Assembly (NCBI RefSeq): GCF_900167945.1
Contig: NZ_FUZA01000002.1
Span: forward strand, 806,001-870,000
Length of the DNA stretch: 64,000 nt
Source: Dyadobacter psychrophilus
GTDB lineage: Bacteria > Bacteroidota > Bacteroidia > Cytophagales > Spirosomataceae
Direction: 5' to 3'
Shown here piece by piece: positions 27,220 through 36,528 of the stretch. The notes beneath the pieces are model-generated. The model made no database searches and was not told the DNA's origin. It was given only the letters and a program-made list of their open reading frames with translations. The stretch's first letter is position 1. Each line of letters opens with the position of its first letter. Both the position numbers and the translations under genes were made by a program.

Positions 27220-27243
27220 TCAATATTTTGTGATTAATATTGA
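27220..27243. promoter_or_regulatory. inverted repeat TCAATATT-N8-AATATTGA
   Basis: Perfect 8-bp arms with an 8-base spacer, 66 bases upstream of the DUF1553-type gene. It is probably an operator of a second regulator; its sequence differs from the TTTGTATATACAAA group. Confidence 0.45.
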
Positions 27244-27308
27244 CATTAGCTCACTACTTTGTACAGACATATTGGGGTAACGGCAGTTTCTCTGAGATCG
27301 ATTTTAAT

Positions 27309-29630
27309 ATGAAAAAAAAGCTTTTCCTTTTCCTGATGTTAGGTGGTGTGGCTGCATTTGTGGCCGTGTCCTGTTTTCAAAAAAACACCACGCTGCAGAA
27401 AGGCTCTAACAAGGGGCTTGTAAGCTACAATTTTGACATTCGTCCGATCCTGTCCGATAAATGTTACGCTTGCCATGGCCCGGATGCGAACAAACGCGAG
27501 GCCGGCCTGCGACTGGACATTGCCGAAAGTGCTTATGCCAAATTAAAAGATGGAAAAGGGGTAGCGATCTTTCCCGGCAAGCCCGAACAATCGGAGGTTT
27601 ATAAGCGGATCACTTCGGTGGACCCTGCCTATCAAATGCCCACACCCGAATCACACCTGGGCCTGCTAAGTGAAACAGAAATCGGGCTGGTCCGTGATTG
27701 GATTGAGCAAGGTGCCAAATATGAAAAACACTGGGCATTCACAGCACCCGTTTCGCCTGCGCTCCCCGAAGTGTCAGACAAAGATTGGGCGAAGAATGAA
27801 ATAGACCGCTTTGTTTTACAAAAAATGGAAGATGCGGGGCTTACTCCAAACGAACAGGCCGACAAAAGCCACCTGTTAAAAAGGGTATCGCTTGACCTGA
27901 CCGGACTGCCGCCTTCGCTGGACTTACAAAACAGATTTGCCGCCGACGCGTCGGAAAACGCCTACGAAAAAGTAGTCGACGAACTGCTTAGCCAAAAAAC
28001 TTACGGAGAAAAAATGGCCATATACTGGCTGGATGTAGCAAGATATGCCGATTCGTATGGTTACCAGGACGATGAAGTCCGCACGCAATGGCCTTGGCGG
28101 GACTGGCTCATCAGTGCTTTTAACAAAAATATGCGGTATGATCAGTTCCTTACCTGGCAGATCGCCGGCGATATGCTGCCCAATGCGAACAAGGAGCAGA
28201 TCCTGGCCACTGCATTTTTTCGAAATCATAAATACACCGAAGAAGGCGGCGTAATTCCCGAAGAGTACAGGATCGAATATAACATTGATAAGACAAAAAC
28301 GTACAGCACAGGTGTACTGGGACTAACCGTGGAGTGCGCCCAGTGCCACGATCACAAGTATGACCCCATTTCTCAGGAAGATTATTATCGGCTGTTCGCC
28401 TTTTTTAATAATTCCAGAGAACTCGGTTTCGAGGGGGATATTTCGCGCACAAAAACCGCAAAAAACCCGATCCTCCGCATTTCCGACGAAGAAGCCAAGT
28501 CACTACTGACATTTATCAACAAGCCGGATACAAGCTTGTTAATGGTTTCGGTTATGGGAGATCGGGATACGCTCAGGCCAACGCATATTTTAAACAGGGG
28601 CGTATATGATGCGCCTGGACGCGTAGTAACGGCCTCGGCGCTGCCTTCGGTCATGAAATTTGATACAAACGGGCTTCCGCAAAACAGGCTCGGATTAGCC
28701 AAATGGACGACCAGTAAAAGTAATCCGCTCACCGCACGCGTTTTCGTGAACCAGGTCTGGCAGGAATTCATGGGAAGGGGCATCGTGAAAAGCACAGGCG
28801 ATTTTGGGATGCAGGGGGATTTGCCAACAAACCCGGCACTGCTGGACTGGCTCGCGGTCGATTTTATGAACCACGGCTGGGATATCAAAAGGCTCGTTAA
28901 ACAAATCGTTACATCCGCAACATATCGGCAGTCGGCCAAGATCACCGAAGAAAAAATGAAAGCCGACCCGGACAATATTTATCTGTCACGAGGTCCCCGG
29001 TACAGGCTTCCTGCCGAATTGGTGAGGGATATGGTGCTGTCGACAAGCGGTTTGCTGGTTCCGAAAATAGGAGGGCCCAGCGTTAAACCTTACCAGCCGA
29101 AAGGATTATGGGAGGCAGCAACATCAGGAAGAGGAACATTGAAAACATATCAGCAGGATAAAAATGAAGCATTGTACAGGAGAGGAATGTACACATTCAT
29201 TAAGCTGACCGTCCCGCCTCCTTCAATGATTATTTTCGATGCCAGTAACAGGGACCATTGCGAGATCAAACGTTCCAAAACCAATACACCATTGCAGGCC
29301 CTGGTTATGCTGAATGATCCGACCGTCCTGGAAGCATCCCGCGTTTTGGCAGAAAGGCTGACGGCAAAATCAACCAATATTGAAACCAACATTAAGGAAT
29401 CTTTCCAGCGCATTGTGTGCAGGCAACCAACTGACAAGGAAGTGAAACTGCTTACCGAATATTATAACAGTGAAGCTTCCATGTTTGCGAAGGATAAAAA
29501 ACATGCTTTCAAAGTATTAAATGTGGGGGAATACCCGCGCAATGAAAAAGTGAATGAAGTACAGGCCGCCGCGCTGATGCGGGTGATCAATACGCTGTAC
29601 AACATGGAAGAAACGATTACAAAAGGCTGA
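27309..29630 (+). CDS. PSCyt1-DUF1549-DUF1553 (PSD1) haem lipoprotein
   Basis: A 773-residue planctomycete-type protein. The start at 27309 gives a lipoprotein signal with 'AVSC' (Cys22). Order: PSCyt1 cytochrome-c-like domain with the haem motif CYACH (52-56) and 'FDIRPILSDKCYACHGPDA'; DUF1549/PSCyt2 (about 165-375) with 'LLKRVSLDLTGLPPS' and a second CxxCH, CAQCH (343-347); DUF1553/PSD1 (about 455-700) with 'NPLTARVFVNQVWQEFMGRG' and 'NTPLQALVMLNDPTVLEASR'. The biochemical role is unknown; the motifs imply covalent haem c outside the cytoplasm. It starts a three-gene run with the DUF1501 and membrane haem proteins, then a GH92 enzyme. Confidence 0.92.
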   Translation: MKKKLFLFLMLGGVAAFVAVSCFQKNTTLQKGSNKGLVSYNFDIRPILSDKCYACHGPDANKREAGLRLDIAESAYAKLKDGKGVAIFPGKPEQSEVYKRITSVDPAYQMPTPESHLGLLSETEIGLVRDWIEQGAKYEKHWAFTAPVSPALPEVSDKDWAKNEIDRFVLQKMEDAGLTPNEQADKSHLLKRVSLDLTGLPPSLDLQNRFAADASENAYEKVVDELLSQKTYGEKMAIYWLDVARYADSYGYQDDEVRTQWPWRDWLISAFNKNMRYDQFLTWQIAGDMLPNANKEQILATAFFRNHKYTEEGGVIPEEYRIEYNIDKTKTYSTGVLGLTVECAQCHDHKYDPISQEDYYRLFAFFNNSRELGFEGDISRTKTAKNPILRISDEEAKSLLTFINKPDTSLLMVSVMGDRDTLRPTHILNRGVYDAPGRVVTASALPSVMKFDTNGLPQNRLGLAKWTTSKSNPLTARVFVNQVWQEFMGRGIVKSTGDFGMQGDLPTNPALLDWLAVDFMNHGWDIKRLVKQIVTSATYRQSAKITEEKMKADPDNIYLSRGPRYRLPAELVRDMVLSTSGLLVPKIGGPSVKPYQPKGLWEAATSGRGTLKTYQQDKNEALYRRGMYTFIKLTVPPPSMIIFDASNRDHCEIKRSKTNTPLQALVMLNDPTVLEASRVLAERLTAKSTNIETNIKESFQRIVCRQPTDKEVKLLTEYYNSEASMFAKDKKHAFKVLNVGEYPRNEKVNEVQAAALMRVINTLYNMEETITKG

Positions 29631-29645
29631 AAAAAGCTTCAAATC

Positions 29646-31106
29646 ATGGAAAAACAAGTTTTTGATTACGGAATAAATACCACCCGCAGACACTTTTTGT
29701 CCAAAATGAGTTTGGGCCTTGGCGGTGCAGCTTTGGGATCGCTCCTGATCCCGGATCTTTTTAAAGGAGGCGGCGGAGAAGTCAATTCAGATGCGATTAT
29801 GGCCGGGCTGCCGCATTTTGCGCCGAAGGCGAAGCGGGTGATTTACCTGTTTCAAAACGGCGCGCCATCCCAGCTGGACCTGTTTGACTACAAACCAATG
29901 CTGAATAAAATGCATGGCCAGGACTTGCCGGAATCCATTCGCGGAACCCAGCGGTTGACTGGTATGACAGCCAATCAGGCAAAATTTCCATTGGCAGGCT
30001 CAGTTTTTAATTTCAAACAATACGGTAAATCGGGTGCCTGGATGAGCGAGCTGCTGCCGCATATGGCTGGTATTGTTGATGATCTTTGCATTATCAAAAC
30101 ATTAAACACCGAAGCCATTAACCATGATCCGGCCCTTACTTTTTTTCAGACCGGCGCGCAGGTCGGCAACCGGCCAAGTTTTGGTTCGTGGCTTAGCTAT
30201 GGTTTGGGAAGTGAAAACCAGAATCTTCCCGGTTTTTGTGTGCTGCTCTCGCGGGGGAAAGGAAATGGTCAGGGTGTTTATTCCAAATTATGGACAAATG
30301 GTTTCCTGGATTCGGTGCATCAGGGAGTACAGTTCAGCAGTGGCGAAAACCCTGTTCTGTATCTGAACGACCCCGACGGCATGGACAGGACGCAGCGTCG
30401 CAATATGCTCGACAAGCTTTCTGAGCTAAACCAGGGAACGTATAGTGAATTCGGTGATCCGGAAATAACGGCCAAGGTGCAGCAATACGAAATGGCTTTT
30501 CGCATGCAAACCGCCGTCCCGCAAATTACAGATATGAGCAAAGAACCCGAGTCCATTGTCAAAATGTACGGGCCTGAATGTCTGGTGCCGGGCACTTATG
30601 CAGCCAATTGCCTTTTGGCCAGAAAACTTTCCGAGCAGGGTGTGCGTTTCGTGCAGCTTTATCACCAGGGCTGGGATAGTCATGGCGGACTACCCAATGA
30701 AATCAAAGGCCAGTGCCTCGATGTGGACCAGGCGTCCGCGGCGCTGATAACAGACTTGAAACAGCGTGGGTTACTGGATGAAACGCTGGTTATCTGGGGA
30801 GGTGAATTCGGTCGCACCAACTATTGCCAGGGCACATTAACCAAAGACAACTATGGCCGCGACCACCACCCCAGGGCATTCACTGTGTGGATGGCAGGCG
30901 GCGGCGTCAAACCGGGGATCGTATATGGCGAAACGGATGAATTTGGTTATAACATTGCAAAAGACCCGGTACACGTCCACGATTTCCACGCAACGATACT
31001 GAATCAGCTGGGTCTCGATCATGAAAAATTGGTTTATAAACACCAGGGACGCCGTTACCGCCTGACGGATGTGGCGGGCAAGCTGGTCAAAGGGATTATT
31101 GCGTAA
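29646..31106 (+). CDS. DUF1501 family Tat-exported protein
   Basis: A 486-residue DUF1501 protein. The N-terminus is a twin-arginine signal: 'TTRRHFLSKMSLGLGGAALG'. The body shows the family's alkaline-phosphatase/sulfatase-like features: 'RVIYLFQNGAPSQLDLFDYKP', 'LCIIKTLNTEAINHDPALT', 'VRFVQLYHQGWDSHGG', 'LVIWGGEFGRTNYCQG' and 'GRDHHPRAFTVWMAGGGVKPG', with several His/Asp residues placed to bind metal. DUF1501 and DUF1549/1553 genes are constant neighbours in Planctomycetes and occur together in Bacteroidota; no reaction is established. It follows the preceding gene by 15 bases. Confidence 0.93.
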   Translation: MEKQVFDYGINTTRRHFLSKMSLGLGGAALGSLLIPDLFKGGGGEVNSDAIMAGLPHFAPKAKRVIYLFQNGAPSQLDLFDYKPMLNKMHGQDLPESIRGTQRLTGMTANQAKFPLAGSVFNFKQYGKSGAWMSELLPHMAGIVDDLCIIKTLNTEAINHDPALTFFQTGAQVGNRPSFGSWLSYGLGSENQNLPGFCVLLSRGKGNGQGVYSKLWTNGFLDSVHQGVQFSSGENPVLYLNDPDGMDRTQRRNMLDKLSELNQGTYSEFGDPEITAKVQQYEMAFRMQTAVPQITDMSKEPESIVKMYGPECLVPGTYAANCLLARKLSEQGVRFVQLYHQGWDSHGGLPNEIKGQCLDVDQASAALITDLKQRGLLDETLVIWGGEFGRTNYCQGTLTKDNYGRDHHPRAFTVWMAGGGVKPGIVYGETDEFGYNIAKDPVHVHDFHATILNQLGLDHEKLVYKHQGRRYRLTDVAGKLVKGIIA

Positions 31107-31119
31107 ATTAAAGTATAGA

Positions 31120-33279
31120 ATGCGTCGATATATATCAGATTGGAAAGGGCTGATTTTTAATTTAGCCTTCTTTCTGAATGGGTTACTTGTTTTTCTTTTG
31201 ATCTTCGAAAGTCGTTTCCAGGTTCCATTCTGGATGCAGGCCGTCGGAAGGATGCACCCTTTGGTGCTCCATTTTCCTTTGGTCGTATTGATTCTTTATA
31301 GCGTTTGGGTGGTAACAATCGACAAGCCCGAGTCGACCCGCTGGAATGCAGAAGTGGCAGATACTTTGCTGGTGATAGGCGCATTTACTGCGGCTGTTGC
31401 TGCATTTTCCGGCTTTGTTTTATCCAGGGAAGACGGCTATGAATCCGATACATTGCTTTGGCATAAATGGTTAGGCGTGGCAATTTCGCTTTTGAGCATT
31501 GCCTGGTTCGGACTACGTAAGTATCTGATGCCCTGGAAATTGGTATCAAAAATCGTTGCCGGGGTGTTTGTACTGGTCTTATTTGTGGGAGGACATTTAG
31601 GGGGGAATTTAACCCACGGCGAAGATTTCCTGATCTCACCCCTTGGCCCGTTGGAAGAAGAAACTCAAAGCGTTGCATTGGAAGAGGCTCAAGTATATGA
31701 ACATCTTGTAAAACCCGTGTTGGAACAGAAATGTATTTCCTGCCATAATGAAGAAAAATCAAAAGGCAATTTACAGATGCAGACGCAGGCACTGCTGGTT
31801 AAAGGAGGCAAGAATGGTGTTTTATGGGACACGACCAAAGCGGACCTTGGTTTAATGATCAGCAGGCTGCATTTGCCGTTGGACGACAAAAAGCACATGC
31901 CGCCGCGAGGAAAAGTGCAGCTTACGGAAGAAGAGGTGGTTTTGCTGGCTGCCTGGGTAAAGGCCGGTTCGCGTTTTAATCAAAAAGTAAGCGCTTTATC
32001 GGGACAGGATCCTGTATATGCCTATGCGCAGAAAATATTGGGAGGCAACCGGACGGAGGAGCAATACGATTTTAGTGCAGCGGACGCGGACGAGGTCAAA
32101 AAACTGAACTCTACCTACCGACTGATTAAATCACTGTCGGCCGAGTCACCGGCATTGTATGTGAATTTTTATAATAGTGCAAACTTTAAAAGTGAAGAAA
32201 TAGAAGGGTTAATGCCTCTGAAAAAGCAGATCGTTTCAATGGATCTGAGTAAAATGCCTTTAAAAGACGAGGATTTAAAAACCCTTGCCAAGTTCCCGGA
32301 ACTTCGCAAGCTGATTCTGAACTTCACCGACATTACCGGCGCCACGCTGAACGAGTTGAAAAAGCTCGAAAAACTCAGAGAATTGTCACTAAGCGGAACA
32401 GCCGTTAAAATGGCTCAGGTAAAGTCGCTGGAAACGTTTCCGGCTTTAAAAAAGGTATTTATTTGGAGCACCGGACTAAGCACCGACGAACTGGCCGCAT
32501 TAAGAAAGGTTCAGAAAATAGCATTTGAGACGGGTTACCGAAGCGATACAGTTATCCTGCCGCTTACTCCGCCCACCATTGTGAATGAAAGCCAGATTCT
32601 TTCAGCCAACGGCTTAGTCTCCTTGAAACATCAGATCCCCCAAACAATCATTCGCTACACATTGGATGGCTCCGAACCCGACAGCATACATTCACTCGTT
32701 TACAGTAAGCCTGTTTTTCTTGCAAAAAATACACTTCTGAAAGCCAGGGCGTATAAAGATGGATGGTATGGCAGCAAGCCGGTTAACAGACTCTTTTTCA
32801 AAGCGGGCCTGCACGTTGACAGTGTCAGACTCGTAAAACCGGCCGATCAGCGATATGCGGGCAGAGCCGGCGCGACGCTTATTGACGGAGTGAAAAGCGA
32901 CAATGAGCAGAATAGCGGCAAATGGCTCGGCTACAACGAGGACTTCCAAAGCTATCTGTACTTTAAAAAGCCGGTTGATGCAAGCCGCATTACGCTGAGT
33001 ATGCTCAGGAATCTCGGCGGTTCTATTTTCCCTCCGACCCGCATTGAAGTATGGGGCGGCACTGACGAAAAATCGCTTAAATTACTGAAAGTCCTGACCC
33101 CGGAAGTCCCGCTGAAAGACATTCCAGGAGTGGAAGGCATCGTGTACGAGGTGCCATTCGAAAAACAAAGTGTAAGCTGTATCAAGCTGGTCGCCAAAGC
33201 GTTACCAAAATTGCCGTCATGGCACTCAAACAAGGGAAATAAAGCCTGGGTGTTTGTAGATGAAGTATTTGTAAATTAA
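31120..33279 (+). CDS. membrane-anchored cytochrome-c/LRR/chitobiase-like multidomain protein
   Basis: A 719-residue protein. The start at 31120, 13 bases past the DUF1501 stop, is preferred to an overlapping upstream start. Order: DUF2231-like membrane region with about five helices in the first ~165 residues ('MHPLVLHFPLVVLILYSVWV'); planctomycete cytochrome c domain with CISCH (205-209) and 'DDKKHMPPRGKVQLTEEEV'; leucine-rich-repeat-like segment (about 360-470, 'LAKFPELRKLILNFTDITGA'); chitobiase/beta-hexosaminidase C-terminal-like segment ('IRYTLDGSEPDSIHSLVYSK'); and a C-terminal beta-sandwich. It probably anchors or passes electrons to the exported DUF1553/DUF1501 partners. That is inference. 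Confidence 0.85.
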   Translation: MRRYISDWKGLIFNLAFFLNGLLVFLLIFESRFQVPFWMQAVGRMHPLVLHFPLVVLILYSVWVVTIDKPESTRWNAEVADTLLVIGAFTAAVAAFSGFVLSREDGYESDTLLWHKWLGVAISLLSIAWFGLRKYLMPWKLVSKIVAGVFVLVLFVGGHLGGNLTHGEDFLISPLGPLEEETQSVALEEAQVYEHLVKPVLEQKCISCHNEEKSKGNLQMQTQALLVKGGKNGVLWDTTKADLGLMISRLHLPLDDKKHMPPRGKVQLTEEEVVLLAAWVKAGSRFNQKVSALSGQDPVYAYAQKILGGNRTEEQYDFSAADADEVKKLNSTYRLIKSLSAESPALYVNFYNSANFKSEEIEGLMPLKKQIVSMDLSKMPLKDEDLKTLAKFPELRKLILNFTDITGATLNELKKLEKLRELSLSGTAVKMAQVKSLETFPALKKVFIWSTGLSTDELAALRKVQKIAFETGYRSDTVILPLTPPTIVNESQILSANGLVSLKHQIPQTIIRYTLDGSEPDSIHSLVYSKPVFLAKNTLLKARAYKDGWYGSKPVNRLFFKAGLHVDSVRLVKPADQRYAGRAGATLIDGVKSDNEQNSGKWLGYNEDFQSYLYFKKPVDASRITLSMLRNLGGSIFPPTRIEVWGGTDEKSLKLLKVLTPEVPLKDIPGVEGIVYEVPFEKQSVSCIKLVAKALPKLPSWHSNKGNKAWVFVDEVFVN

Positions 33280-33293
33280 ATCAACCCCGCGAT

Positions 33294-36200
33294 ATGATAA
33301 GGACATTACTTATTGCTTCCGTATTCATTTTCGCTTCCCTGCGGGCCAATGCGCAGCAAAAAACGATATGGAAGATAGGGGAGGCCGATAATGCTCCTGC
33401 GGGCATGGCCCTGGCGCCCGATCAGTTCAAACGTTTTCTGGAAAAGGACTTCGGGTATGAGGATAATTTTTTTCTGATTGGACAATCCGATAGCAACGAA
33501 AATTGGCCGTACGTGCTCCCAGGCCCAGTTAATGGCTGGGGCGGAACAGGGGGCACTTCCGGGATCAGGTCGCATTTCCTTACGGTTTTATTTGACATTA
33601 AAAGCAAACCAGCTTCGGATAAGTGGCAGCTTGTGGTGGATATTTTAGAGACCGATTCACTGTCCGCACCTTTTTTCAAGGTTTCCGTCAATGGTAAATC
33701 GTGGAATTTTCAGCTGGAAAAAGGATCCGGTTACAAAGATCCCGACAAATTTAAACCCAACCCAAAAGAGCAGCTTGTCAAAATCGAAATTCCCTCTGAG
33801 CTGATTAAAACGGGAGTAAATGAGATTGTGATGACAACCCTGCAAGGCGGCTGGCTGGCATTTGATCAGGTGCGGCTTGAAGGCCCAGCCCAGGCCGTGC
33901 TGGCGGTTCCCGGGAAAGCTTTGCTAAGAAATGTTAGTGCGGCTGACTATGAACTGAATGTGGATGGAAAGCACGTTCAGCCCTTGTTGATAGACATAAC
34001 CCAGCTTCGTGGCGAGCCGCTGATCGAGGTGAAACTGGATGGGAAGTTAATTTTGAATCAAAAAATAGAACAGGACCGTTACATGCTTGAAGCGCCTATG
34101 CCTGCGGTTACAGAACCGGGATCGGGAACATTTCAGGTTTTCGCTGACAAAGAGCTCATTGGTTCCGGTAAAATTAAAAGAGGTAAGCAAAAACTAAGAA
34201 CGCCGGCAGGTTATGTGAACACGATGTTGGGCGCAGGACATTCCAGATGGATGATCGCTCCCGGTCCGTGGATGCCATTTAGCATGGTGAAATTGAGTCC
34301 TGATAACCAGAATAATGGCTGGCAGGCGGGATATGACCCTACTTTTGAATCGATTGGTACATTCAGCCACATTCACGAATGGACAATGACAGGGCTTGGC
34401 ATTTTCCCCACAGCCGGACCATTGCAAATTAAAATGGGTGACCAGAACAAACCGGATGAAGGTTACCGTTCACGAATCGACAAGCGTTCCGAAGAGGCGC
34501 CTTTGGGTTACTATAAAGTGAATTTGACGGATAACAACATTACGGCAGAATTGACCGCCACGACGCGTGCATCTTTCCAGAAATACACCTACAACAATAG
34601 TGAAACTGGCCGCATAATGGTCGACTTGCAGATCCCGACCGAGTATGGTTATAAATTGAAGAATATAAAAGTTGATAAAGTAAGCGCCCAGCGCATTGAA
34701 GGGTTCAGCGATCAGCTTTCGAACGATGTTTGGTCGGGCGGCATCGATCAGCAGTACAAAGTCCATTTTGTCATTGAATTTGATCAGCCCATAAAAAACT
34801 ACGGAGCTTGGCTGAATGATGAAGTCAAACAGCAAAGCAATCTTTCGGCAGATAGTGCAAAAAACGCTGGGCTGTTCTTTGAATTTGACACAAAAACAAA
34901 TCAAGTTGTTCAGGTAAGGTCCGGTATTTCGTATGTAAGCGTTGAAAATGCGGCACTGAATTTGAAGACAGAAATTTCAGATCCGTTCGGATGGGATTTT
35001 GATAAAGTAAGGGATAATCAGGAAAAAGTATGGAATGAACTGCTGGGCCGCGTAACCATATCGAGTAACGACAAGCGCGAGAAAGAGCGATTTTATACCA
35101 ATATGTACCGGTCGCTGGCGAGCAGGAATGCATTCAGCGACGTGGATGGCAGCTGGCGGGATGCCGATGAGGTCGTTAATAAATTCCGGAATAAAGATGA
35201 TGTTGCACTGGGTTGCGACGCGTTTTGGAATACTTTCTGGAATCTCAACCAGTTCTGGAACCTGGTTACGCCCGAATGGTCCAACAGATGGGTGAAATCC
35301 CAGTTGGCCATGTACGATCGTGGCGGCTGGCTGGCGAAGGGGCCGGCGGGCATGGAGTACATTCCCGTAATGGTGGCCGAGCATGAGGTCCCGCTGATCG
35401 TGGGTGCATACCAAATGGGCATCCGCGACTACGACGTCAACAAAGCGTATGAAGCCGTTTACAAAATGCAAACCACAGCCGCCGAATCAATAGGCGGCGG
35501 GCGGGCGGGCAATGAAGATCTGACAACATATTTGAAACATCAGTATGTGCCCTATGATGAAGGACGGTTTTCAAATTCATTGGAATATAGTTTCGACGAT
35601 TTTACCGTATCCCAGTTTGCCAAAGCACTGAACAAGAAGGAGGATTACCAGAAGTTCGGTGAAAGAGGGCAATGGTGGAAGAATGTCATTGATCCTCAAA
35701 CCGGCTTTGCCCGGATGAAGGACGCAAAAGGCAACTGGCTGGCGGATTTTGATCCTTTTAAGTCCGGCGCCAACCATCATTACGTGGAGGGTAATGCCTG
35801 GCAGCTCACCTTTTTTGTTCCGCAGGATGTCCCCGGCCTTGCCAAAACTATGGGTGAAAGCGAATTTGTAAAAAGACTGGATTGGGGTTTTAACGAAAGC
35901 GTCAAATGGCGGTTTAATGGCCCTAATGATCAATATTGGGATTATCCCGTCGTGCAGGGCAATCAGCAATCCATGCATTTTGCATTTCTTTTTAATTGGG
36001 TAAAAAAGCCCTGGCTTACACAAAAATGGAGCCGTTCTGTCGTGGACCGGTATTACGGACATGAAGTTTCCAACGCCTATCTGGGGGATGAAGACCAGGG
36101 ACAGATGAGCGCATGGTTCGTAATGAGCACCCTTGGACTTTTTCAGACAGACGGTGGAACACGGATGGACCCGATCTATGAAATCGGAAGCCCAATGTTT

Positions 36201-36440
36201 AAAAAATCGGTCATTAACCTGGGCGAGCAGTTTGGCAGGGGCAAGACTTTTACCATTGAAGCCAAAAATACATCACGAAAAAATATCTACATCCAAAATG
36301 CATCACTCAATGGCAAGCTGCTTACCAACTTCTGGTTCAAAGCTTCCGACTTGCTGAAAGGCGGTTCCTTAATACTGGAAATGGGGCCAATGCCCAATAC
36401 CGAATGGGGAATAGGAAAACTCCCTGATGCCACTTTTTGA
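33294..36440 (+). CDS. GH92 family alpha-mannosidase with N-terminal binding domain
   Basis: A 1048-residue secreted GH92 enzyme, about 260 residues longer than the frameshifted copy. Order: signal peptide (to about 20, 'SLRANA'); a beta-sandwich resembling the carbohydrate-binding domain III of family 4 polysaccharide lyases (about 22-200, 'WKIGEADNAPAGMALAPDQF'); linker; GH92 N-terminal beta-sandwich (about 300-540, 'YVNTMLGAGHSRWMIAPGPW', 'FSHIHEWTMTGLG'); and the (alpha/alpha)6 catalytic domain with 'DAFWNTFWNLNQFW' and the hallmark 'GDEDQGQMSAWFVMSTLGLF' near residue 930. It should release alpha-linked mannose from glycans at the cell surface or in the periplasm. It closes the plus-strand locus, 14 bases after the haem protein. 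Confidence 0.93.
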   Translation: MIRTLLIASVFIFASLRANAQQKTIWKIGEADNAPAGMALAPDQFKRFLEKDFGYEDNFFLIGQSDSNENWPYVLPGPVNGWGGTGGTSGIRSHFLTVLFDIKSKPASDKWQLVVDILETDSLSAPFFKVSVNGKSWNFQLEKGSGYKDPDKFKPNPKEQLVKIEIPSELIKTGVNEIVMTTLQGGWLAFDQVRLEGPAQAVLAVPGKALLRNVSAADYELNVDGKHVQPLLIDITQLRGEPLIEVKLDGKLILNQKIEQDRYMLEAPMPAVTEPGSGTFQVFADKELIGSGKIKRGKQKLRTPAGYVNTMLGAGHSRWMIAPGPWMPFSMVKLSPDNQNNGWQAGYDPTFESIGTFSHIHEWTMTGLGIFPTAGPLQIKMGDQNKPDEGYRSRIDKRSEEAPLGYYKVNLTDNNITAELTATTRASFQKYTYNNSETGRIMVDLQIPTEYGYKLKNIKVDKVSAQRIEGFSDQLSNDVWSGGIDQQYKVHFVIEFDQPIKNYGAWLNDEVKQQSNLSADSAKNAGLFFEFDTKTNQVVQVRSGISYVSVENAALNLKTEISDPFGWDFDKVRDNQEKVWNELLGRVTISSNDKREKERFYTNMYRSLASRNAFSDVDGSWRDADEVVNKFRNKDDVALGCDAFWNTFWNLNQFWNLVTPEWSNRWVKSQLAMYDRGGWLAKGPAGMEYIPVMVAEHEVPLIVGAYQMGIRDYDVNKAYEAVYKMQTTAAESIGGGRAGNEDLTTYLKHQYVPYDEGRFSNSLEYSFDDFTVSQFAKALNKKEDYQKFGERGQWWKNVIDPQTGFARMKDAKGNWLADFDPFKSGANHHYVEGNAWQLTFFVPQDVPGLAKTMGESEFVKRLDWGFNESVKWRFNGPNDQYWDYPVVQGNQQSMHFAFLFNWVKKPWLTQKWSRSVVDRYYGHEVSNAYLGDEDQGQMSAWFVMSTLGLFQTDGGTRMDPIYEIGSPMFKKSVINLGEQFGRGKTFTIEAKNTSRKNIYIQNASLNGKLLTNFWFKASDLLKGGSLILEMGPMPNTEWGIGKLPDATF

Positions 36441-36528
36441 TACAGCAGCAATGCTTATTCCGCGGTTGCGATAACAATCTTTTGCAGGACTCCTTTTAGT
36501 TTCGGGGTTCAAGAATCATTCGACTTCT

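Larger units (their letters stand above)
26996..27308. other. intergenic region with terminator and operator-like repeats
   Basis: No gene was recognised. It holds the terminator of the SusC/SusD operon (27045-27080), a perfect 14-bp palindrome (27142-27155) and an 8-bp-arm inverted repeat (27220-27243). A promoter for the DUF1553 operon must lie here, but I found only near matches to TAnnTTTG. Confidence 0.6.
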
